Assembly (NCBI GenBank): GCA_002281755.1
Contig: NCHB01000019.1
Location: 1 to 35,721 of the forward strand
Direction: 5' to 3'
From: Sulfurovum sp. 16-42-52
Lineage (GTDB): Bacteria; Campylobacterota; Campylobacteria; Campylobacterales; Sulfurovaceae
DNA: 35,721 nt
Shown here in pieces: positions 8,482 to 15,319 of the stretch. The notes beneath the pieces are model-generated. The model was not told the origin of the DNA. It made no database searches and saw only the letters and a list, made by a program, of their open reading frames with translations. How positions within the stretch are numbered: position 1 is the first letter of the stretch; each line of letters starts with the position of its first letter. The position numbers were made by a program, and so were the translations under genes.

Positions 8482-8687
8482 CTTTTCTGCAAGAGAGTAC
8501 TAAACTCCTTTTACGAGATATCCTTATCTCTTCTATTTTACACAGATGTGTCCTAGCAATTTACGCTATGAAGTTTGGTATCAGTTTGCATAAAACAGGG
8601 TTTGACGCCTCTTGATACCATGGTTTACACACACTACTATAACACAAGATGAATACAACACCGACTATTTTAACACAAAGAAACACA
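8482..8687 (+). promoter_or_regulatory. Structured 5' leader of the DEAD-box helicase mRNA
   Basis: The leader contains a tight hairpin, GAGATA (8515-8520), loop TCCT, TATCTC (8525-8530), and a longer-range perfect 8-bp inverted repeat, TGGTATCA (8576-8583) with TGATACCA (8613-8620). It also holds a possible 15-codon reading frame from ATG 8568 to TGA 8613-8615 without a visible ribosome site; its stop codon falls inside the second stem. Long structured leaders are known for cold-shock helicases such as E. coli csdA/deaD; autoregulation here is inference. The remainder of the gap 8398-8481 holds the promoter. Confidence 0.45.
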
Positions 8688-10202
8688 ATGAAATTTACAG
8701 ATTTTAACCTCAAAGAGACTATCCAAGCTGCTATTACAGAAGCTGGATTTACAGAGCCTTCACCGGTACAAAAAGATGCCATTCCACTCATCCTTGAAGG
8801 GCATGACATTATCGCTCAGGCGCAAACAGGAACAGGAAAAACCGCTGCATTCGGCCTTCCTACCATGTCTATGATGAAAGGCGATGGAAGTGTAGAAGGA
8901 CTGGTCATCGTCCCTACCCGTGAACTTGCGATGCAGGTCAGTGATGAACTCTTTCGTTTTGGTAAACTCTCAGGTATCAAAACAGCAACAGTGTATGGCG
9001 GTACTGCTTACGGTCAACAGTTAGAGCGTATCAAACAGGCGTCTATTGTCATCGCAACGCCGGGGAGACTTCAAGACCTCCTCATGAGTGGCAAGGTCAA
9101 AATGAGCCCCAAATTTGTCATCCTTGATGAAGCAGATGAAATGCTGGATATGGGCTTTTTGGATGAGATCAAAAACATCTTCACTTTCTTGCCTAAAGAA
9201 CGCCAGACATTGATGTTCTCAGCAACCATGCCGAATGCCATCAGAAAACTGGCTGAAGAGATTCTCAATGATCCTAAAACAGTTTCCATTACCAAATCAG
9301 AAAAAACCAATACAAAAATCACACAGTTCTACTATGTGGTACAGGAAAAAGAGCGTGATGATGCGTTGGTAAGACTCATCGACTATAAAAACCCTGACAA
9401 ATGTATCATTTTTTGTCGTATGAAAAAAGAGGTCGATAGACTGGTTGCACACATGACAGCACAAGGATTTAAAGTATCGGGTCTGCATGGCGATATGGAG
9501 CAAAAACAAAGAGAAGTAACGATTCGCGCCTTTAAAAGTGGCGGAATCGATATCTTCATCGCAACCGATGTCGCTGCACGTGGACTGGATGTCAATGATG
9601 TTACCCATGTTTTCAACTACCACATTCCTTTTGATTCAGAGTCTTATGTACACCGTATCGGACGTACAGGACGTGGCGGTAAAACAGGTGAGGCGATCAC
9701 CCTTGTGACACCCAATGAGCTTAAAACCATCAAACGCATCGAAAAAGATGTCGGTACCACGATGACGACTCAGGTTATCCCAACACGTATGGAAGTACAA
9801 AATAACCGTTCCGATGCACTCATTGCTAAAATCGCTGAGACAAAAGTGACGGAAAATGCCATCAACCTTGTCAAAACACTGCAGCATGACCTCGATATCG
9901 TAACCATTGCCCATTTGCTTGCTTCACTGGTACAAGAAGAGAACTTTGTACAAGGTAAAGACAACATCGGTCTTGGGCTCGAAGAGATAGAACTACTCAT
10001 CCAAAGAGCCATGAACAGCAGAAGTGGTGGCAGTGGGGATCGTAGTGGAAACCGTAATCGTAGTGGTGGTGGCGGTGGTTACCGTGGCAACAAACCAAGA
10101 ACGGGCGGTGCCGGCGGCGGCTCCTCAGATCGTCATGGTCGCAACGGACGAAGCAGTGGTGGCAGAGACAGCCGTAACGGCGGACAAGGAAGCAGAGGAT
10201 AA
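8688..10202 (+). CDS. DEAD-box ATP-dependent RNA helicase with RGG-like tail
   Basis: Unwinds RNA duplexes using ATP, likely in ribosome assembly or mRNA turnover, often important in the cold. Seen: 504 residues with a Q motif (Phe3, Gln28), motif I AQTGTGKT (45-52), PTRELAMQ, TPGRLQDL, DEAD (147-150), SAT (178-180), ATDVAARGLD and HRIGRTGRGG from residue 322. From about residue 445 the protein ends in a low-complexity tail of Gly, Ser, Arg and Asn, like the RNA-binding tails of RhlE- and CsdA-type helicases. The ATG at 8688 places the Q motif at the expected distance; an in-frame ATG at 8649 would add 13 residues. Neither has a strong Shine-Dalgarno, consistent with control by the leader. 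Confidence 0.95.
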   Translation: MKFTDFNLKETIQAAITEAGFTEPSPVQKDAIPLILEGHDIIAQAQTGTGKTAAFGLPTMSMMKGDGSVEGLVIVPTRELAMQVSDELFRFGKLSGIKTATVYGGTAYGQQLERIKQASIVIATPGRLQDLLMSGKVKMSPKFVILDEADEMLDMGFLDEIKNIFTFLPKERQTLMFSATMPNAIRKLAEEILNDPKTVSITKSEKTNTKITQFYYVVQEKERDDALVRLIDYKNPDKCIIFCRMKKEVDRLVAHMTAQGFKVSGLHGDMEQKQREVTIRAFKSGGIDIFIATDVAARGLDVNDVTHVFNYHIPFDSESYVHRIGRTGRGGKTGEAITLVTPNELKTIKRIEKDVGTTMTTQVIPTRMEVQNNRSDALIAKIAETKVTENAINLVKTLQHDLDIVTIAHLLASLVQEENFVQGKDNIGLGLEEIELLIQRAMNSRSGGSGDRSGNRNRSGGGGGYRGNKPRTGGAGGGSSDRHGRNGRSSGGRDSRNGGQGSRG

Positions 10203-10229
10203 TCTTCCTTTGCGCTTTACTTGCCCATC

Positions 10230-11057
10230 ATGACACAAAAACCAATTTATATCACTGATTTAGACCATACCTTTTTACGTACTGATCAGAGTATCAGTGA
10301 TTTTTCTGCAAACATATGGAATAACAAATCCAAAGACAACATACTCACCATAGCAACCGCTAGAAGCTTTCAAAAGTCATGTGACTTCTTGTCCAAGCTT
10401 CACCTAGATGCTCCCATGATACTTTTGGATGGCAGCATGGTTGTCACACCCGATAAAAAGCTTATCGACATCAAAATTATCTCCAAGCCTTTAGCCGATG
10501 CTATCATCCACGAAGGAAAAAAGTTCAACATTTTACCCTTTATCATCGCGCTTAAAGATATGCAACTCAATGAAGCCTTTTTGTTTCCCACTACACTCAA
10601 TACCCATCAGCATGGTGTACTAGAAAACTACCGTAATGACCCCCGTATGATAGCCTGTGAGACACTCTACGCGATGGAGATGAACCTAAAACTGGTTTAT
10701 TTTGGAGATTTTGAGATACTCAAACCGCTTGCCGTACATTTGCAGAGTGTTTTTGGGAAAGAGCTGGAGTACAAACTTGCTCCTGAAAAATACTCAGACG
10801 GCTACTTTTTAACCATACTACACCCAGAAGGTGATAAAGCCCATGCTCTGCAAAAAGTCATGGAGTATCTAGGACGAGAGGTTGCTGATGTCACAGTATT
10901 TGGCGACAGCATCAATGACATTGGGATGTTTAAACTCGCAGGAACTTCGGTAGCAGTTGCCAACGCACTAGATGAAGTTAAAGCAGTAGCAGATATCATC
11001 CTGCCCCACTCCAACGATGAGGATGGCGTTGCACACTATTTGGATGCGCAACCCTAA
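10230..11057 (+). CDS. HAD-superfamily phosphatase, Cof-like type IIB
   Basis: Predicted cytoplasmic phosphohydrolase, probably acting on sugar phosphates or similar small substrates. Seen: 275 residues, with the nucleophile motif DLDHT (Asp10, Asp12), a motif II region around ILLDGS, and the late acid motif GDSINDIGMF (225-234), which together with the long cap in the middle match the Cof/YidA group. The start is the ATG at 10230; an in-frame TTG at 10221 is less likely. No clear ribosome site is seen. It lies 27 bases after the helicase stop and may be cotranscribed with it. Substrate cannot be told from sequence. Confidence 0.85.
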   Translation: MTQKPIYITDLDHTFLRTDQSISDFSANIWNNKSKDNILTIATARSFQKSCDFLSKLHLDAPMILLDGSMVVTPDKKLIDIKIISKPLADAIIHEGKKFNILPFIIALKDMQLNEAFLFPTTLNTHQHGVLENYRNDPRMIACETLYAMEMNLKLVYFGDFEILKPLAVHLQSVFGKELEYKLAPEKYSDGYFLTILHPEGDKAHALQKVMEYLGREVADVTVFGDSINDIGMFKLAGTSVAVANALDEVKAVADIILPHSNDEDGVAHYLDAQP

Positions 11058-11076
11058 AGGTTCTTAGAGAACCTTT
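11056..11076. terminator. Shared bidirectional terminator of two convergent genes
   Basis: AAAGGTTCT (11056-11064), loop TAG, AGAACCTTT (11068-11076) form a perfect 9-bp stem. It includes the end of the HAD stop codon and the last codons and stop of the convergent pstS-like gene. A T4 run closes the plus-strand side; on the minus strand only three T residues follow. Confidence 0.7.
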
Positions 11077-12065
11077 TCATCCCAATATTCATCTATCTCT
11101 TTAAGAGTCTCTTTAGGTAACATGGCAAATCCGTGTTTATTGGCTATGGCTTCTCCATTTTCAAATGCCCAATTAAAAAAATCTACTACCTCTTTATTTT
11201 TTTCTTTCCCTTCATACGGCAATAAGACAAATGATGTAGCGATAATCGGATAAGAAGTTTGTCCTTTTGGATAAGCGATGATGCCGTAAAAATTATTTTT
11301 CTTTTTGAGGTGTGCTGATTTTGCGCCATCGGTGGATGTTTGTAAAGAAGGGGCAACCCATTTACCTACTCTGTTTTCAAGTGTTGCCACGCTAAGGTCA
11401 TACTTTTGTTTGTAAGAAAAATCGGTATAGCCAATGCTATACGGTGTTGCTTTGATAGTCTCTGAGAGTCCGCTGCTTCCCTCTGCTGCAATCGTGTCTG
11501 CTTTCCAGTCAAGTTTCTTCACGGCTTTTCTAAAATGTGCGTAGTCAATCTTACGCAGATAATAGGTAAAGTTATAGGTCGTACCCGAACCGTCTTTACG
11601 TACCGCTACTTTGATGGGTTCATGGGGCAGATTTAAAGCTTTGTTGTTTTTGGTGATTCTGGCATCATCCCAAAACTTTGCTTCACCGGAAAAGATAGCA
11701 CCGATGGCTTCTTCATCTAGCCTAAGTGCATTGTCTTGTACTCCGGGGATATTATACGCCAAAACGATGCTTCCCACTACAACAGGGAACATTCTGAGTT
11801 TGTAGCGCTCCAGTCTCCATGACCGTAAGGGTTTGTCAGTGCCTGAAAAGTCAGATTTTCGTTGTACTGCAGAGACGATGCCATCACCTGAACCTGTTGG
11901 CTCATAGTGTATCTTATTACCTGTTTGGGCTTCATAGGCTTCCATCCATTCTGTATAGACCGCTTTTGGAAACGTCGCACCCCGTGCATCGATATCGCTT
12001 GCCTGCAAGGCAGATAAGACCACCATCACACACAACCACACACCTGCAATAATCTTGGTTTTCAT
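11064..12065 (-). CDS. pstS: Phosphate ABC transporter substrate-binding protein, PstS type
   Basis: Periplasmic phosphate-binding protein. Seen: 333 residues with a signal peptide (MKTK, hydrophobic stretch to about residue 20, cleavage near LQA-SD) and PstS motifs: GATFPKAVYTEW, a TGSGDGI phosphate-contact loop, DFSGTDKPL, VRKDGSGTTYNFTYYL and, near the end, SYPI followed by a hydrophobic strand. AAAGGAGAGCTC precedes the ATG, an excellent ribosome site. The usual partners pstC, pstA, pstB and phoU are not in the window, so the binding protein is either used by a transporter encoded elsewhere or has a different role. The 3' end is embedded in the shared terminator. Confidence 0.92.
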   Translation of the reverse strand: MKTKIIAGVWLCVMVVLSALQASDIDARGATFPKAVYTEWMEAYEAQTGNKIHYEPTGSGDGIVSAVQRKSDFSGTDKPLRSWRLERYKLRMFPVVVGSIVLAYNIPGVQDNALRLDEEAIGAIFSGEAKFWDDARITKNNKALNLPHEPIKVAVRKDGSGTTYNFTYYLRKIDYAHFRKAVKKLDWKADTIAAEGSSGLSETIKATPYSIGYTDFSYKQKYDLSVATLENRVGKWVAPSLQTSTDGAKSAHLKKKNNFYGIIAYPKGQTSYPIIATSFVLLPYEGKEKNKEVVDFFNWAFENGEAIANKHGFAMLPKETLKEIDEYWDEKVL

Positions 12066-12216
12066 GAGCTCTCCTTTTAATTTTTATACGCACTTATTAT
12101 CTGTTCGTGCAACAATACAACAGATTGGTTACACACCCATAACATCCAAAAAAGAGAAAATATGAAGTAAAGTGAGGCTATGATACAAGATTCAATACTG
12201 CTATCAAGGAGAGGCA

Positions 12217-12909
12217 ATGCGTGCGCACTACTTACAACATGTACATTTTGAAGGTTTAGGCAGTATCGCGTCTTGGCTTCAAAACAAAGGGTATGAGACC
12301 ACACACACGGCTTTTTTTGATGAACCCACTCTGCCTGAAGCTAAGACCATTGATTTTTTGATCATCATGGGTGGTCCGATGAGTGTCAATGATGAGCCCA
12401 TTTATCCGTGGCTAGTAGCTGAAAAGGCATTTATTCGCGAAGTGATAGCCTTTGGAAAACCTGTTTTAGGCATTTGTCTGGGTGCACAACTCATTGCAAG
12501 TGCGATGGGTGCAAAGATATACCCCAATCCTCAGAAAGAGATAGGATGGTTTCCCATAGAAGCAGTGAGTACTGACAAAAAAGATACCTTTGTTTTTCCG
12601 GCTTTTTTTGAAGTGTTTCATTGGCATGGTGAGACTTTTGATCTTCCATCGGGAGCAAACCTCTTAGCCAGCAGTTCAGGATGTAAGAATCAGGCATTTC
12701 AACTGGGAAAAAATGTGATGGGATTGCAGTTTCATCTTGAAATGACAGCTGATTCCGTCAAAGAAATCATCTCACATAGTCGTGATGAACTGACTTGCTC
12801 AGTGTATATCCAAAGTGAAGAAACGATGCTCTCTGCCTCACCACAGCACTACACGGATAATACAAAATGCCTGTATGACATTCTTGAGTATTTAACGCAA
12901 CAAGGCTAA
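12217..12909 (+). CDS. Class I glutamine amidotransferase domain protein
   Basis: Stand-alone glutamine amidotransferase of the GMP-synthase-like class; releases ammonia from glutamine, probably for an unidentified partner synthase, or hydrolyses gamma-glutamyl compounds. Seen: 230 residues with the nucleophile Cys87 in GICLGAQ, an oxyanion region at MGGPMSVND, and the catalytic pair His173/Glu175 in LQFHLE. AAGGAGAG lies just before the ATG. It is divergent from pstS (151-bp gap, 12066-12216, with no clear feature apart from their ribosome sites) and its stop overlaps that of murU on the other strand by 4 bases. No synthetase domain is attached. Confidence 0.88.
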   Translation: MRAHYLQHVHFEGLGSIASWLQNKGYETTHTAFFDEPTLPEAKTIDFLIIMGGPMSVNDEPIYPWLVAEKAFIREVIAFGKPVLGICLGAQLIASAMGAKIYPNPQKEIGWFPIEAVSTDKKDTFVFPAFFEVFHWHGETFDLPSGANLLASSSGCKNQAFQLGKNVMGLQFHLEMTADSVKEIISHSRDELTCSVYIQSEETMLSASPQHYTDNTKCLYDILEYLTQQG

Positions 12910-13574
12910 TAACGGTTTAAAAGCTGTGCATTGAGCTGTTCAAGTCTTTGGGGTGTGCCGATGTCCAACCACTCTCCTTCATAGAGTTCTCCTGTGACTC
13001 TTCCCTCTTTCATCGCAGCTCTCAGTAAAGGCGCTAAAGCACTTTTGCCATAAGGCACTCCTTCAAAAAGCTTTGGTGAATAGTAGCCTATACCTGAAAA
13101 AGTGTACTGTTTTACATCCACCACATGGTTACCGTCAAGCGCAAAGTCACCTTCGGGGTTATGTTCGGGGTTTGGTACCAAGATAAGATGCGCCAAAATG
13201 CCATCAGCCAGTTTTCTGTTTGCCTGAAAATCATAGTCTGTCCAAATGTCACCATTGAGCACCAAAAAGGTCTCTTCTCCTAGTAGTGGTAACGCTTTGA
13301 TGATGCCCCCTGCACTCTCAAGCCCACCCTCTTCTTGTTCATCTGAGTAGATGATGTTCACTCCCGATTCTGAGCCATCACCAAGAGTCTGAGGAAAGAG
13401 ATAGCCCAAATGCGCGATATTGATGACTACTTCCGTAAAATCATCATGCGCCAAACGCTCCAAATGCCAGACAATAAGCGGTATGCCTCCAACTTTAAGC
13501 AAGGGTTTGGGCGTTACATCAGTGAGGGGACGCATGCGCTCCCCGAGTCCTGCGGCTAGTATCATGGCTTTCAT
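12906..13574 (-). CDS. murU: MurU-like sugar-1-phosphate nucleotidyltransferase
   Basis: Predicted to make UDP-MurNAc from MurNAc-1-phosphate and UTP in the peptidoglycan recycling route first described in Pseudomonas putida. Seen: 222 residues, matching MurU, with the nucleotidyltransferase signature LAAGLGERMRPLT then PKPLL (22-26), and a metal-binding VLNGDIW motif. GGAG lies 5 nt before the ATG. It starts 9 bases after anmK in the same direction, so they form an operon. The partner kinase AmgK is not next to it. A role as a mannose- or glucose-1-phosphate transferase is the alternative; the AnmK neighbour supports MurU. Confidence 0.82.
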   Translation of the reverse strand: MKAMILAAGLGERMRPLTDVTPKPLLKVGGIPLIVWHLERLAHDDFTEVVINIAHLGYLFPQTLGDGSESGVNIIYSDEQEEGGLESAGGIIKALPLLGEETFLVLNGDIWTDYDFQANRKLADGILAHLILVPNPEHNPEGDFALDGNHVVDVKQYTFSGIGYYSPKLFEGVPYGKSALAPLLRAAMKEGRVTGELYEGEWLDIGTPQRLEQLNAQLLNRY

Positions 13575-13583
13575 TTTAACTCC

Positions 13584-14669
13584 TTATTCATAGATGCCAC
13601 CTAGTATGGTATTTTCACACGCACCTGTGACATCTTTGAGATTGACTTTTTCTTTATGGATGCGTTTGTAGGCTAACCATGCAAAGGTCATCGCTTCTAG
13701 CTCATCCGCATAGTCTGCTATGCGTACTTCAGTGTTTGGCATCAGTGCTTTGAGTCGCTCTACCAAAAAACAGTTTTTAGCGCCACCACCACACAAGATA
13801 AGCACATCTGTGTTAAAACGCAATACTTCGTTGCTGATGCTAAGAGCGGTCAGTTCAAGTAAAGTACGCTGTACATCTTGCTCTAAAACCAGTGAACATA
13901 CGCCAGAACCTCGTCTTGTCAGCATATCATCCAACCAGACTTTGTTAAACTTCTCCCTACCCGTGCTTTTGGGGTATGATAATTTAAAGTAGCTATCAGA
14001 TCGCATGGCATCCAAAAGTCTCTCATCCACACTTCCTGTTTTTGCCCACGCCCCCTCTTTATCGTATGCGCTCCCTTGATGCTCTGCTATCCAACTATCT
14101 AAGAGGACATTGCCACAACCGGTATCGTACCCCACAAGAGTCTCTCCCAATACCGTGATGTTTGCCATTCCCCCGATATTTACTATGCATACAGAAGCGT
14201 TGATACTACCAAATATAAACTCATGAAAAGCAGGTGCAAAAGGTGCACCCTGCCCACCTAAAGCGACATCTTTTCGTCTAAAATCGCTGACTACGGGTAT
14301 GCCTGTTTGGGATGTCAAGATGTTGGGGTCACCCAGTTGCATCGTCACGCCATTTTGGGGCGCATGCCATAGGGTTTGCCCATGTAACCCAATGGCTCTA
14401 ATGCTCGTGGCATCTATATTGTGACGCGTCAGTAAAGCATCCACAGCCCCAGCAAACAAGACTCCCAAACGATGGTCTAACTGCCCTACTTGCTCCAGGG
14501 TGCTGTTGCCCTCTATCATCATTAGTATCTCAGATTTGAGTTCCAATGAGAGCGGGTATTCTAGTGAAGCGATAAGGGCACAAGCGCTTGCATCTATCTC
14601 ACAGAGTACCACATCTACGCCATCGAGTGATGTACCCGACATAATGCCTATATAGCGTTCTTTATGCAT
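13584..14669 (-). CDS. anmK: Anhydro-N-acetylmuramic acid kinase AnmK
   Basis: Hydrolyses the 1,6-anhydro bond of anhydro-MurNAc and phosphorylates it to MurNAc-6-phosphate in the cytoplasm, part of cell-wall recycling. Seen: 361 residues, with the N-terminal IGIMSGTSLDGVD (GTSLDG 12-17), GLHGQTLWH, a long conserved block containing SDFRRKDVALGGQGAP, and INIGGMANIT plus GYDTGCGN, all diagnostic of AnmK. The ATG at 14669 is preferred to a GTG one codon upstream; GAGG lies about 10 nt before it. Upstream of murU in a two-gene operon. Confidence 0.95.
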   Translation of the reverse strand: MHKERYIGIMSGTSLDGVDVVLCEIDASACALIASLEYPLSLELKSEILMMIEGNSTLEQVGQLDHRLGVLFAGAVDALLTRHNIDATSIRAIGLHGQTLWHAPQNGVTMQLGDPNILTSQTGIPVVSDFRRKDVALGGQGAPFAPAFHEFIFGSINASVCIVNIGGMANITVLGETLVGYDTGCGNVLLDSWIAEHQGSAYDKEGAWAKTGSVDERLLDAMRSDSYFKLSYPKSTGREKFNKVWLDDMLTRRGSGVCSLVLEQDVQRTLLELTALSISNEVLRFNTDVLILCGGGAKNCFLVERLKALMPNTEVRIADYADELEAMTFAWLAYKRIHKEKVNLKDVTGACENTILGGIYE

Positions 14670-14796
14670 CACTTTTTGCCTCTATTTTTATCTAAGTTTA
14701 TCCTCTTCTCTCTCAAAGGGAAATGAACGCAGGCGGACTTAAAAAAATCATGGTATTCTTAGAAAATTTGACCCAATATTATAGCAAGGAAGACAC

Positions 14797-15213
14797 ATGA
14801 CATATTCTGAATGGTTTTATCAACACGGTGACAAACACAAAGTTATCATGGATAGACTTGAGCATCTAGGAATGGATGAAGTGATCGAATACTTTAGGTT
14901 TGAGAACATGGTAGAAAATGAGCCTGACTTTTGTGAACTGTATGCAGAAAACAAAAAATGTCATGATATTGCAGGACTCAACTGCTACCTCTGCGCCTGC
15001 CCTCATTTTAGATTTAAAGACAAAGGCTTTAGTATGCGCGAAGATAAAATGCTCTATTCTGTTTGCAGCATCAACTCCAAAGAAGGCGGACGCTTCATCA
15101 CAGAAGATGCCATCCACCAAGACTGCTCAAAATGCTACATACCCCACAGAGAATCCTACATTAAAAATGTGTTTGATAGAGACTGGTTTGAGATAATGGA
15201 GAATGTGTGTTAG
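14797..15213 (+). CDS. Cysteine-rich small-domain protein, function unknown
   Basis: Function unknown. Seen: 138 residues with nine cysteines at 46, 55, 63, 66, 68, 90, 110, 113 and 138. The core pattern (CHDIAGLNCYLCACPHF, then GGRF and DCSKCYIPHR) resembles the Pfam cysteine-rich small domain PF04071, which is thought to bind metal; this family call is from memory of the motif. It has neither signal peptide nor membrane segment, so a cytoplasmic metal or Fe-S protein is likely. AAGGAAGACACATG gives a good ribosome site. It is a single plus-strand gene between two minus-strand groups, next to the AIPR gene. The upstream gap 14670-14796 carries a T-A-rich stretch but no clear promoter. Confidence 0.8.
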   Translation: MTYSEWFYQHGDKHKVIMDRLEHLGMDEVIEYFRFENMVENEPDFCELYAENKKCHDIAGLNCYLCACPHFRFKDKGFSMREDKMLYSVCSINSKEGGRFITEDAIHQDCSKCYIPHRESYIKNVFDRDWFEIMENVC

Positions 15214-15215
15214 GA

Positions 15216-15275
15216 ATCTTGAACACTATCTAGGTATATGATTTAATCCATTCTGTATCAGCATCTTGAACACTA
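15216..15275. repeat. Pair of 13-bp direct repeats beside the AIPR gene
   Basis: ATCTTGAACACTA occurs at 15216-15228 and again at 15263-15275, a period of 47 bp, starting two bases after the stop of the Cys-rich gene. A shorter repeat, AATCCAT, follows each copy (15245-15251 and 15278-15284) at different distances. No coding potential is seen here. Confidence 0.75.
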
Positions 15276-15319
15276 CCAATCCATAGCTCAACGTATATTT
15301 AGGACCGTTATCATAAGCA

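Noticed and set aside
10230-11057. HAD protein as the MurNAc-6-phosphate phosphatase MupP
   Set aside because: MupP belongs to a different HAD subgroup with a smaller cap, while this one has Cof-type features and is 275 residues. Its position near MurU is not specific.
15214-15319. CRISPR-like or tandem repeat array
   Set aside because: Only two copies of a 13-bp repeat at a 47-bp period, and no third unit or consistent spacer.
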